Source: [Phialemoniopsis] sp. UDSM-2020
Taxonomy: Eukaryota; Ascomycota; Sordariomycetes; Thyridiales; Thyridiaceae
DNA: 64,000 nt
Reading direction: 5' to 3'
Assembly: GCA_018873225.1 (NCBI GenBank)
Contig: JAEILZ010000001.1
Span: 3,658,001 to 3,722,000, forward strand
The notes below the pieces were generated by a model. The model saw only the letters and a program-made list of their open reading frames with translations. It ran no database searches and was not told where the DNA came from. Made by a program: the position numbers and the translations under genes. Shown piece after piece: positions 23,727-35,941 of this stretch (position 1 is its first letter; the number at the start of each line of letters is the position of its first letter).

Positions 23727-25245
23727 AAATTAATCCGTTCCTGGATTCGTGACGAGCGGCGCGGTCCCCTCGGGTTGTGTCTGAGACAACTGCGGAAACG
23801 AGGGAAAGTGGAAAAGAGGAGAAAATGTTCAACGTTGCGCATGCCAGAAGCACGTTGGGGTGCTCGGCGTGAAGATTGGATTATTTCGTCATGTCTCCTC
23901 TTCTCTGCGCGCGCTGAAGGATTATGAGCAGCAACAAGAGCGCGGCAATCCAAAGGGCACTGCAATCCAATTTCATCTGATATCATCTTTGTCTTTCTCG
24001 TAGAGTACTTTAGCGGATCTACTCTACTTCGTAGTGTAGGGAGGGGGTCCAGTGTCAAGGGGCGCCGTAGCTTGTGTGAACCCTCCCCTTGGGTGCTCCT
24101 CTTCATCTCCCAGCACTCCCTGGCACTGCACCAGATCGAGAATCTGAACATGATCCCGAACCAGCGAAGCCGATTTGGCCTTAGCTGACCTGTCTACTGA
24201 ACCTTCGTTGAGCGCTTCACTCTCTCCACACGGTCCGCGGAGCTTACCTTTTTTTTTTTCATCTGGCTTCCCAACATGTCAAGTAAGTCTGTCCAGTTCA
24301 GTAAACGAGGTGCGGAAGACGAAAACCGGGCCCTGCTCCCAGCTTCAAAGACCAAAAAAAAAGGCTATGTAGATACATACATTGCAAACTCACGCTTAGA
24401 CACGATCACTGGCTTCCAATTCCTTTTCGTCCCTTCTCCACCCCGTCCTTGGTGGTTTAGCCTCATCCTCTGCTTCGGCATGGGAAAAGTACCTCGTGGG
24501 TAACCTGGAAAACCCCGCTAGGAGGTATCAACAGCAAGCTTCCAGGTATCCTCATTAGCGTCTTACTCCACTATTTCCCTGCCGCGATCTCTTTTTTGGG
24601 TGTTTGCAGGAGCTGTACGCAGGACCAGGCAAGCAGCACAGGGCAGGGAGAGAAATGACCACGCTTTTCCTCTGCCGCTTGGTCCGTTTCCCCCTGCGCA
24701 AATCAGCCCATCTTAAGTTGCCCGTCGAAGAAGCCGTTCCTTTGGTTCCGTCAGCGTCTTTGTTTAGCGCTGATTGTCAAGGGTGAACGACGAGATGGGA
24801 CACTTGGGGGGATTTTGGGGGTTTGCTCATTTCCAGCGTACACGCCCTGGCGCCCTGCATTGATGTGTCGCGCGCTATGTCTCTCTGTCTCTGTCTTGCT
24901 ATGTCGTCCACTTGAGTCTCGGCGCTTTTCCTTTGCTTTTCCCTTGTGTCTTGCCGCCCTTGCTATGCTTTTCTGGGCCAACTGCCCATCACATCGTCAT
25001 TTCACCACTGTAGCGGGCGCGTCTTGGATCTGAAGCGTGTTCTGTAAGTGGGCTAGGTATTCCCAGTGATGGGAGAGGTACCTACCGAGTGAGCCATTGA
25101 GGCCTTTAGGACGAGTTTAGGGTCGCACCAAGCCCGGTCCCAGGACATGGATGCTCAAAGGGCACTACGGTAGGTACCTTTTTTCGTCCGGATGGGGTCT
25201 CTCTCCATCACCATCCACCCATCCAACCCAACCCATCCACTACTA

Positions 25246-25277
25246 CCACCACCACCACCACCACCACCACCACCACC
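25246..25277 (+). repeat. (CCA)n trinucleotide microsatellite
   Basis: About ten consecutive ACC/CCA units in the pyrimidine-rich region upstream of the homeobox gene. Probably transcribed in the leader if that leader extends this far. Confidence 0.8.
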
Positions 25278-26419
25278 TCCATCACTTCGACTTCCATCCC
25301 TCCTTTGTCACTCGTCACTGATCAGGCCCGTACAGGGGGGGCGGCCGGGCTTCTCCCCCAAACCCTGTCTCCCATCAGGGGGCTCCACCCCTTCTCAAGG
25401 CGGGCCAAGCCATTGCAAGGTCCGCCCCTGTCACTTTTCGTCCAAAAGCTCTCACAATGCTCCGGATCTCTGGACAGTAGCCCGGGATGACACTCTACTA
25501 CATGAAGGGTACTGCTTGGGGTACACAGCTCGACGGCACGTCTTTGTGTTGTGTTTCCAGCCAGCCTGGTAGCTGCAAGTATCGCTCTACATCTGAATTA
25601 CCCCCCTTCTGACTTGACCAGGGGCCCATTGGCTCACCTCCCACATGCCCCCATCTCCCTCTCGCTGTCTTGTCTTCTTTCTCTACTTACCAAGTATCTC
25701 CCCGTTTGTCGTCGTGTCGTTGTCTTCAGTCTGCGTCTAGAGAGGTACGGCACCTACCTCCTACCTGTCTGTCTTCTCATGTCCACCTTGGCCCATCCCG
25801 GTCTCCGCCATCTTTCTCCTCCTACGTACCTCCGTCTATCCCAGACCTACCTGACCACAAGGCTAGGCAGAGGACCACACTCCCGTCTTTGACGACGATG
25901 CACAAGAGATCCCAGGAGTACTTCATCTACTCCACACCCCCCCCATCCCTTCCTTTCCTCTCCCGCTTGCTCGATCTTTCGTTCTTGTCGAAACAACTAG
26001 ACGTTTGGCTTGACAGACGCGATTTACTCCTTGCGAAGAGTTCATCTGCATTGCCCTTGTCTCAGCTGGTCGTATGCGACCCAAGGGCACTTGCTTATCC
26101 CTCCCGGAACCCCATCACTTTTATACCAAAGAATCCCCAGCTCTTGAACCTACCAGTATTATCCTTTCCATTCCTCGGTTCCTCGACCTTGTCGACCCAG
26201 ACGTTCGTTCAGCAAGACTTCAGTCTTCGCCCAGCCCTTTGGCCTCTTCCACAATCCGACCTCTAGTCATTCTTTCAGTGTCACCCGCCAAGCCAAGTGC
26301 TTCCTCGCTCTTTTGCCCTTTTCTCCAAAAGGAATCACCGTCTCTTGTTGTTTTGTTCTTCGTGCCCACTCGTATACCTCGCGGTCCAGGATCCTATTCA
26401 CATATATACTCCATTAGCC

Positions 26420-28338
26420 ATGGATTACCTCACCTTATTCCGAAGCGGCTACCGACCGAACTACAATATGCAGTCCTTCAGTGCTCCTCCGTCTCACGGA
26501 TATCCCTTCTCATACTCCAATGAGCAGCTGTACATGCTAGCCCAGTTCCAGCAACAACAGCGCGCCATGATGGGCTCCCGAGAGATGCAGCACGCGAAGC
26601 AGCCCGAACCGAAGCCCAGACTCGCCAAGGATGAAGTTGAGCTGCTTGAGAACGAGTTCCGGAAGAATCCCAAGCCGACCAGCGGCCGGAAGCGGGAAAT
26701 CGCAGACCTCTTGAAGGTTGAGCATCCCAGGATAAACGTACGTCGACAATATCGATCACTAGATATGAGTGTATCACTGACAATGCATAGAACTGGTTTC
26801 AAAACCGCCGTGCCAAGGAGAAGCAGATGAGGAAATCGAGGGAGTTTGAGGCTCAACTGTCCGCGGACGGAGTCGTGTCAGGAGCTAGCTCGCCGGATGG
26901 TGAAGAGCAGCACAATGTGAGCGAGTACTACGGCTTGAGCAACCACAGCCAGCCGCTTCAGGCCTCATCGGCCGCCTTCCCTGACACCAGCGATGCCTCC
27001 CACACGCTTGACGATGATGCTCAAGATGACGATGAGGAAGATCTGACTGTCGCCCCAAACATGTCCTTGGAGGACAATGCCCCGGGATCGGAAGAGGACG
27101 CTGATGAGATCGTTGAGGAGGAGCACCTGTCTCCGGAGTCGCTACCGTTTCAACCCGGCAATGCTCACCTGAGTATGTTGGGTACTCCCTTCTCGATGCC
27201 TTCACAATCCTCTGCCATGGATGTGTGCTCCATGTCAGGTGGTCAGCTTTCCATCCCGACCTTTGACGCGTCCATGGGCCAGGTACACGGCCTTGATGCC
27301 TTTGGCAACTTCAGCAACGTTGTTGGCGCTGGTTCTCTTTCGGGTTCCGTCTCCCCTGTGCCGTACCTGCCTTCTCAGGGCCTCGTTGATGCACAGGAAG
27401 AATACGTTGTCAACAACATGAATATCGAACGCCCTTCTCCCCAGTCGATGTCTCACCACTCCTCTCCCGACTCGACCGACCTTCGCTTCAAGTCGCCTCC
27501 TCCTCCTTCCAACATCGCATCGCGACGGAACCGTGGTATCCCAGCCCAGATTAGCACCACAGCGCTGCGGAACTCTTCGTACGGGCCCAAGACTGGTGTC
27601 GATATGATCAGGCGTTCCGACGCGGCCAGCCCGATGCGACGAATCGTCTCAGCCACGGGCACTATGCCTTGCAGGATCCAGAAGCCATCTCTGGCCATCT
27701 CGGCGCCCAGGTCTCCCATGTATTACGAGCGGACCAAGGAAGCTCTGATGCGATCTCTTCAACAAGGGGCCCGATCGCCTGTCATGGCGTCGATGCCCAC
27801 CACTCTCTCTCCTGTGACGCCCGGCGACCATCCCTTCCAGGGCCAGCAGGGAGTGAGGGAGAACACCGTGTCGTCGAGTGCATCAGACGATGAGCAGCGA
27901 TACACCCTGGGCCCTTCTGCCCACCCCAACCCCTTCTTCAACAGGATGGAGTCGACCCTCAAGACACCTCCTGGAACCCCGGGCCTTGCTAGAGTCTACT
28001 CTGAGCAAGTCTTGGGTCTCGACTCGGCGTGGAACTATGTGCCACAGGATGAGCCTCTTGTCACCCCTGGCTTGGGCAGCTTCGGTTCGGAGGAGTTTTC
28101 CATGGCTTCGTCTGCGCCGACCTACGTCGTCAACAGCCAACCTGCCACTCCTTCTTTTGCCCCGACTGTCGGCCCCAGCTATTTTGCTTGGGGTTCCAAC
28201 AACGCTGAATACACTTTCCCGAGTGCTTCATATGTGGGTGGCGATGCGTCGATGAGGGGTTCGCCTTTGTCGTCCAAGTCGCACCACATCCAGTTCACAC
28301 CCAACATCACCCCTTCGGACTTTGGCACCGAGAACTAG
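26420..28338 (+). CDS. homeodomain transcription factor
   Basis: A 621-residue nuclear DNA-binding protein. Exons are 26420-26737 and 26791-28338, with a 53-nt phase-0 intron cutting helix 3. Splicing gives PRINNWFQNRRAKEKQMRK, with the invariant Trp108, Phe109, Asn111 and Arg113. The homeodomain covers about residues 62-121, starting PKPRLAKDEVELLENEF. The segment just before it is Gln-rich (AQFQQQQRAMM). An acidic stretch (LDDDAQDDDEEDL and following) comes after it, and the long Ser/Pro/Gly-rich C-terminal part is probably an activation or disordered region. ATG 26420 (MDYLTLFRSG) is chosen as start; the frame stays open upstream to another ATG at 26297. Filamentous ascomycete homeodomain proteins of this type include regulators of conidiation (HTF1/HOX2, kal-1); which one this is cannot be decided here. 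Isolation behind 12.6 kb of gene-free sequence fits a heavily regulated developmental gene. Confidence 0.93.
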
Positions 28339-31300
28339 ACTCGGCTGCTCTTTTGCCCTTGTATCATTCACCCACGCTCTTTCCACTCGAAAACGGACAT
28401 GTTCTCGGGAACGTATCGATTCGTACACGGACTGTCGTCAGTCATCGGGTCACTGTATCAACATTCAGTCATTTCCTGCAACCACAATTAGCCTCGACAT
28501 CCTACCAAAGCAACCATCATCACCGTCGGGCGAGTAACACGCAACGATAACAACAAACAATCATTTAATGTAATGAGTACAAGAATGGGAACAACAAGGA
28601 TCATCAAGGGGACGACGATCGTGTAAGGAGACGTCGGAAGGATAGGAGACGGAATACCCAGAGGGGAAGAGATAAGAGTCCCAAACTGTCTTTTCCTCCC
28701 CGTTTCATTCTTCATTCTTCATTTTTCATTTTTATCTCTCTCGGGACTCCCGTCATTGCTTGTATATTTGGCGTCGAGGAGACCGGGGACTTTCTTTTTT
28801 TTTGTGCGTGTTTCTTGGTGTTGGTCTGAGCGTGCTGCAATCTTTGGGAATATTTTGGAAACGGGATCGTATTGATTCGGAGTACATCAAATGCAGGGAA
28901 AGCAATAGACAAAGGGAGCGGGAAACTTGAGAGACATGTCTTCTTACGTACCGTCTAGGAAAAGGCGGATGAGATGATAGAATGAGAATAGCATTCAATG
29001 ATGCTCAAAAAGGTCGACGGGTTCCCAGGTTCGCACTTCGATTGTGATTTGATCGTGTCTGCCAGTCTTGTCCTCGTACGACAGGGAGATGATCGACTTT
29101 GGGCAACGTCGTCGAGGAAAGGGAGGAGCTTGGAGGAAGGTCTCGGGGTCGTGAAGGGTTTTGTTGAGGTCTGGCCCGGGTAAAAGAGTTGGGAGGGGAG
29201 AAGAGGAGGCTCTTGGGTCTCGATATACTTTGGCTCGCTACCAGACTTCCCGATCGTGAGGTCCGCCCGCTCCCCCGATATTGCGCTCTGCATATAGCCG
29301 GGTCCCATGGTCACATCGCACAGCGCCCGGGTCGCCGCCTTGTTTCGGGTTTCGGTTGGGCGAAGTTTCGACGATCTGTATATATCACCACCACCTCATT
29401 GCGAAAACTGCAAGGGCCCGGCTGAGCCAGCCCTCTGCGCACACATGGACGGATCATACATAATGTACGCGCGACTTTGCAGGCCATCGTCCACTTAGGA
29501 ACAGAAGCCCCGAAGGAAAGAGGGGCTTGCGAAGGTAAACTTCTCTGTTCCTGTCTGTTTGTGACTCGCGCGGCGCGTTTCTCCAGTATTGTGTCTCACC
29601 GCAACAGGCGTGGTGGTGGATTTGGTGCATTCCACACTGAAATTCCCCCCCCCCCCCATTCCTGACAGGCGCTGAAGCCCAGGCGCCTAGAATTTAGACT
29701 TTCGGAGCGTGTACGGACGTGAAACTTCGACGGCGCTTGCGATTCCAAATCGTCGTCCCCCTACGCGCTGGTTGGGCGCCCGCGATGCCCTTGGCCCTCT
29801 GCGGCTTGGCTGCATCGCCGATCCGGGGTGGGTGGAGAGCTGTCACGGCCATCATCAGGGTTCTCGCTCAGATGTGAAGATGGAAGATGCCGTTGAGAGG
29901 TCTGAAAGTCAAAATCATGGAACCCTTCCACCCAGTCGAAGCTCTTTGACAGCTTCTAGAGGTCTTCCATCTGGCCCGTGTTCCTGGCTTGTGTGTGGTT
30001 TGTTCCGACCGGAAAGTTTGTCGACTGCCGAAAAGCAAGGGATCTTCGGTTGGTAAGCAAGTGCTCAAGGCGCCTGTCTGTCATTATGGGAGTTGATGAT
30101 GCGTCGATTCGTGAGGCCGGAACGGCTGCTGTCCCCATCTGGCATCCTCCCCCGAGCCTTGTGACGAGAGCCGCGATGGGGGTCAAGTAATCGCCAACGG
30201 CTATCTCGGAGTAGGATCTCGGGATTCAAGCTTTAGTAGATAAGGATTTGCTCTTGAGTTGCCGCTGCTCGTTATCCGAAAGAGGGTATTCGCCGCAAAC
30301 TTCACGATGGTTTCGGGGATCAGGTTGAGGGTTTCGCAAGTGCACCGCCATTTCAGGTTTGTCGATGACAACTCGCCCTCGAGCATCGTGGAACGAACCT
30401 CTCATCTGTGGGCGTCTCTTTCCGTTGTTCTCATGTTTTTGACAAAATTTTTGTTTTTCCCATACCGTTTCGTGCCGAACGGAACCTTCCAGGGCCTCTC
30501 TGCCTATTTGACACGGCTTTGCGGGTAGCCGTTGCGGAATCAAAAACCCGACCTCATGCTTCGCCGTTATCTTGAGATCTCTATACACGAGCTTCTTAGA
30601 CTTGTCGGATGATATTTTGGGATCGGCGGCTGCGTATGACCCGTGTGACTCTACCAGAGTGCGAGTGACAGGCTAAAGTGTTGTACTCCAGGGGTTGCCT
30701 GGATGCGGTACGACTCGTCCTCGTAGACTAGATGTCCAGAACAACGAATACATACAAAATTTTGTTTGACGGAACGACTCTCAGTCCTAGATGCCTCGAG
30801 ATTCGGGATCGTCATCTTTGAGCGGTGGTGTGTTTCGAGGTGCTCAAGGAGTGCGGGCTTGGCCAACCAAGATGTCCGGAAGAGATCGAATAATTTTAGT
30901 TGTTCAACTCGGCACACTGATGATCTAATACCGCGTTTCTCTGATGCTGGTAGAACTGTTCACCAAAATAGTGACCAGGAAAATGGAACCCGAGTTTCAG
31001 AGCATGTTGGTGTAAGTCTGGTCCAGTCAGATATATATATGCCTGCGGGATTTGCCCTTCATCAAGAGATCAAAAAGATTACGAATGAAACATGTACACA
31101 CTAGGTCACTCAGTATATAGAAATACATCCTGCCTACTCTCTCCATGCGATGCAGGCATTCGTCGAGTGTCAGCCTATGGCACACATAGGTTGTCCGGCG
31201 GCATCAGAGCCGTGGACTTCGGTTGGTCAGACCTTGGTGCCTCGTCCCGTCCAAGCCACACCGATATTCCTTTCCAGAAGCATAAGCAGTAACAAGGGCT

Positions 31301-31999
31301 GGGATCAAGGCCAGTACCATTCTCTTACAGTCTATCTCGTTCTTACGAATGCGGTTATGATTGTCTGCCGACATGCCCTGCAGCTGCAGTGCGGCTCCGG
31401 CGTCCGATCGGGGTTGGCCATGGGGATTCGCCGAGCGTGTCGGGCATGGCAGCAGATAAGCCAATCGTCCCCTCGCCTCGGCGCCACTCCCATGGGAATC
31501 TACATCTGGCTTGTGAACTCTGACTGTTACAAGATAATCATCTGAAGTATTCATGTGCCGCCCCATGTCGTGGCTGTCTTCCGATCAGTTGGCTTCGTAG
31601 CTCCGAGAGCGTGGGAGCGAGCTGCGTTCCAATCTGCATCACGCAGCCGAATAAGAATTATAAAAGAGGACTACTTTCATCAAGGGACTATTATTTGTCC
31701 ATTAAGTGTCAGGAAGTCGGTATTCGGCCTCGTCTCTCTGATCCAGATCTGCTTGGAGGGTGATGAATACTTGACAATCTATCGCTGTCTGCACAAATGG
31801 CAGGAAATCACAGCTCCTCTTTCTTTCAAGTGCAAATGCAGATATCCTGTGCCTGTCAGACACAACTTGTCTTCTTCGAAATGATCTGGTGAGTTGGGCT
31901 TTCCTGTAGGGCTTGGTGTGGAATATGAGAAGTTGAAAGTTAAAGCCTAAAACTTTTGTACGCTGGGGATACAGGCTCGCTTTACCACATTGAAATCAT
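28339..31999. other. intergenic, no gene recognised
   Basis: About 3.7 kb between the 3' ends of the homeobox gene (plus) and the F-box gene (minus). The left part is the homeobox 3' UTR. A C run lies near 29646-29657. Frames are short and without family resemblance; no RNA gene was identified. Confidence 0.5.
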
Positions 32000-33752
32000 C
32001 TATAGAGAATGGAGAAAGTCACTCGGCAGGCGACGCATGTGCCGCACCACACGCCAGTCCGGCACGGGGTATCCGAGGATCATGCCGTCCGACGCCCCGC
32101 CAAACATGTCCTCCGGCCGCTCGCCGACCGGCGGGCTGCTCCACGACTTGAAGTAAGCCCACTCCTCGTGGAAGGTGTCGCCGCGCATCTTGCCCGTGTC
32201 GTACCCGACGTGCCTCTCCACCACGACCCTGACCTCCGTGAGCAACGACCTCCGCCCGAGGCCCTTGGCCTCTATCGCGCGGGAATGCCGCAGGAGTAGC
32301 TCGATGACCCATTTGCCTATGACGTCTAGCAGTTTCGTCTGGTCCTGTGGCAGGTGGAATTGGCTGTAGTAGACGGAGAGAAGTCTAAGCCTATAGAGAG
32401 GGTTTATGATATTAAACACTGCCTCCTTTTTGCCCGTCGTTCGGTTAGTACGTATAACAGCATAGCATCGGAAGAGAAAGGCAAACCTTATCTGGGAGCT
32501 TCAGAGCGAGGTGAAGCTCCTGCAAAGACGGCCTCAGGGGTGGGATGGTCTCTGTCCACTTCATCAGGCCGACATAGCCCCGTTCCGGCCGGAGACTGAG
32601 TTTACGCCAGTCCTTCTGTAGAATTACGGGCGTCTCCTGCAGCAGGCGCGGCGAGGCGAGCCGGACGGAGAGGTCGGTCAGCCTGTTGCCGGGCAGGGAG
32701 TGAATGTGGTCGATGAACTTGAGGGTGTCGTTGCGCAGGCGCGTGATGGTCAGGGCCTCGAGACCCGTGGCGCCGTGAAGATGGCTCGCGACGCTGGCCG
32801 TCGCCTCGGCCTGCTCGATGCGCCGGCTGTCGTAGATGAGGTAGTCGTGCAGCGTGAGGCGGCGCAGACAGCTAGGGTCCGTCAGCGTGGAGAAGTCTAC
32901 TTGCGCAAAGTCGTCGACGGCGAGCTCGCTTAGGCGCAGCAGCGGCTCGTCGCTCCGGTCCACTGAAGAAGCATCGTCGTCACCCGAGAGACGGCTCAGG
33001 GCGATGAAGTTCATGACCTTGACCCAGAAGAAGCGGACGTCCTCGATGTATATTGGCTGCAGGGACGAGAACCAGACGAGGTGGTCGAGGTTCTCGGCGG
33101 CACCGTAGACCCGCAGGGTTCGCAGACCTCTTGAGCCAAGCAGGATGGCCGCTGTCGCCTCAGCGTCCATGCTCGCCGGCCCTGCGAGGGTAAGACTGCG
33201 CAGATTAGTGAATTGGAGTTGCAGTAGGTTGCTTGCCCATTGCGGCGTCTTGTGGATGAGGTTCTGGCGCGGAAACTGAATGACAGCCAGGGAAGACAAG
33301 GTGCTGGCGTCGCGAAGCCTTTTCAATAAAGCTGACCTCTGCTTCCTGTAGAGGCGATGATATGTTATTAGCATATGGCTGCTAATGCGCGTTTCAAGCA
33401 GAGTATAAATTTACTTCTTCATTGCGATCGGCCACGATGCATTGGCCTGACGACCATAGTACGTCTCGAGGGTGAGGCTGGCGAGTCGCCGGTCAAAGTC
33501 AGATCCAAGCAGACGCCTTCCCGAGTATCTATCATGCTTGTTGGTGGACGGCCACCGGAAGCTCATGTGCCTCCACAGGATGGGTCTGAAGAGGTTATAG
33601 AAGAGTCTTGAGACTTGACATAGCACAGCAAGCTCGTGGGGGTAGAAGAACCCGCCTATGGCAGTCCATATCTCCAACGGAAGCGCGTCAAAGTCTAGAG
33701 TCATGTTGGCTTTCTTCATGGTATGAGGCCCGCAGGCGCGTAGTCCGACCAT
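32000..33752 (-). CDS. F-box protein with leucine-rich C-terminal region
   Basis: Probable substrate receptor of an SCF ubiquitin ligase. Exons are 33752-33415, 33345-32487 and about 32422-32000, giving roughly 538 residues. The F-box lies near the N-terminus: FDALPLEIWTAIGGFF, then LAVLCQVSRLFYNLFRPILW. The remainder has irregular leucine-rich segments (LRSLTLAG, LRRLTLHDYLI, LEALTITRL, LTDLSVRLA) like those of fungal F-box/LRR proteins. Start codons at 33752, 33719 and 33704 are all possible; the first is used here. Intron 1 (69 nt, GTAAAT) is clear. Intron 2 has a weak donor GTTTGC but a perfect TACTAAC branch point, and the acceptor could be the AAG before 32425 or the GAG before 32422; both keep frame and differ by one residue. 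The target is unknown. Gene-poor flanks suggest a lineage-variable gene. Confidence 0.78.
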
Positions 33753-35941
33753 TACGTGGGTGACTGTTTGAGTTGACGATGGAGACCTTGTCTTGAGCCC
33801 ACTCGAAAGCCGACGTCCTCAGAAGCGCACATAGCAACCAATTGCCTCCGAAAATCCACAGCGCAAGAGCTATGTACTCAAGACAAAACAAAGGCAGTCA
33901 TTGATGAGTCAGGAACGATGCAGTTTTGTTATCGCAAGCCAGTCATCTCGCCCTTTCCGAGTCCCTTGTGAGAATGTTGTAGAATTGAATAGCAGTTTCA
34001 GCTCAAGGCAACAACACAAATGCCAAGAGCCTCTACCAACTGATCCACTTTATTTAGAGAGGACACCGTCAACTCTCTCTATTTTAAGCAAAGGGCGCAA
34101 GGCCTTGACAAGGACTCAACTTCAACGTTTCAAGAAAGAAGAAGTTGGAAGTAATTCGAATATCTCGGGGTTTTCACACGCTGTAGGCACGCGAGCGATC
34201 CACTGTTTGACTTGACTGCGAACAACTACTATCACGAGGAGAGATGGAAAGTCTATCTTCGCAGAAGCTATTACCTATCTCAACAGACATAGTATGGGTT
34301 GGTCTGTTAGGCTGTACAGAGAGTACTTCGGTATCAAAGTGATAACTTCTCTCGTTGGCAAGTTAAGTAATAGTAAAGCCCAGGCTGGAAGTCAGCCCAA
34401 TGGTTCTCAGGGTCCTCGCCTGTATGTACGTACCAATCTTACCCCACATGCCCATGGGTACTCAAATCCTCCCCCGGGACCCGCTAACGAGACGGCCCCA
34501 CAGGAGGTCCCCTCTCCATAACGTCATGTAGCTGCTCGCTCGCCTGTCAGCGTCATCCATGGATTGACTCAGTCACAGACACGCTGCATTTTCCCCTTTT
34601 CTGCCCCTATGATCGGAGTTACGAAGTCATCTAGCCCTTATCGAGGGGCACCCTTAGGGTCCCTTGGGTGCCTGGTCTAATTACGTAGAGTTCAGGTGAC
34701 CCCATGCCTCCAAAAAGGCAATCCCAGCCTTTCTTGCTAATCTTCGTTCTGCTGCTGATCACGCGCCTCGTCTCCCCACCTCCTGCCCAAGACACTACAG
34801 GCAAGAACAGAGTGCACTTAAGTAAGGAAAGCAAGAGATGCATTAGAGCAAGCACGAAGACCAGAAAAGACCCGCCTGCTTGCCAATTAGGGGTCTCGCA
34901 TTGGCGGCGGCTGGTGGCTGGTCCTTCCCCCGCGATCAACAAGATCAGACCACCACTTCCTCGTTTACTCAAGGGTATTGGCATTTGCGGGGTATGCATC
35001 TCAAGGGTGCAGCTCCGTTCCAAGTCAGTTAGTCGTAAAAACGCAATGCCCCATTGCACCACATTAAAACAACTGGCTAGTTTGACTCCTGTCTCGCGAG
35101 CATCATCTTCGGGACCGAAGGACCACAGTTCGTCTCGCCCTTCGCGACTTTGATCGGATGTTGAATAAGCGGCCTTTCGTACCAAAGGAGGCTCTTTCTC
35201 GAAGGATTGGAAAGTGTTCGTAAGCATCGCGGACGTTTCGGACGGCCGAGCGAGACGAAGGTACGGGCAATGAGATGATGACAGCGATGGGATCATCCAG
35301 GGCCATGCCCGAAAGGAATGAACAGATCAATCCTCCAACACCCTCCTTCACGTAGCCAAACTCCCCCGTTCTAGACCGCACACACACCCAAGACACCCTC
35401 CCTCTTCTTTCCATGCCGACTAGTCAGCGCTGATAGGCCGGGAGGAGCCATCCATTTTAGCTTTCGGGCCAGTCTCATTGGTGAAGTCATAATGATCTGC
35501 CACTGGCTTCCCTCGCCCATTCCCCACTTGTATCACCAAAAGTGAGTCCCCTGGGGCGTGATGATGCACCATTCATACCTCCCAAGAGAAAGCAGAGTGG
35601 CAGGGTAGTTCGGGGGAAGGTGTGGTGTGTGTTAGGAAGACTGACTAGCTGATCCCTACTCGGATCGGTGACGAAGCATACATAGCTCCGCGCATCTCAC
35701 AGAGGGAAACGGAGCCCATTAGTTAGCTGCACACACGAGCTCCTACTCCTTATATATCTGATCCTCTCTGCTCTCCCTCTCTACCCCTCACTTCCTCTAG
35801 AAACCCATTATCAATCTCCTACCTTTTGACTCAAGTCATTCACATCACGATACCCTTGACACGCTCAAAGAGCCCACGATATCTACCACCTACACACAAG
35901 AAGACACAAACCTGAAAAGGGAAATATCCTCAATCCTCATC
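33753..35941. other. intergenic, promoter side of the F-box and small Ser-rich genes
   Basis: About 2.2 kb between two divergent starts. No supported gene. The right end has a TATA-like element and a CT-rich then A/C-rich leader directly before the small gene. Confidence 0.5.
35750..35757 (+). promoter_or_regulatory. TATA-like element of the small Ser/Gln-rich protein gene
   Basis: CTTATATATC sits about 185 bp before the ATG at 35942. It is followed by a CT-rich tract and an A/C-rich leader, the layout of strongly expressed fungal promoters. The transcription start is inferred. Confidence 0.4.

Larger units (their letters stand above)
13821..26419. other. 12.6-kb region without a recognisable gene
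   Basis: No open frame in either orientation resembles a protein family or shows sustained coding bias. All are short and overlap frames on the other strand. No tRNA, rRNA or transposase was recognised. The interval carries repeated TACCTAG/CTAGGTA-type motifs (for example near 15861, 15965, 16021, 20001, 21984, 23279, 25075, 25171), a short tandem repeat near 23685, and a CCA microsatellite near 25246. The last 1.2 kb is strongly pyrimidine-rich on the plus strand and is most likely the leader/promoter of the homeobox gene at 26420. The block could be an extended cis-regulatory region, hold non-coding transcripts, or hold decayed repeats. Confidence 0.5.

Noticed and set aside
13821..26419. 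Transposable element or heterochromatic, repeat-mutated island
   Set aside because: Base composition is not strongly AT-rich and I saw no reverse transcriptase, transposase or long terminal repeats. A decayed element cannot be excluded without a repeat search.
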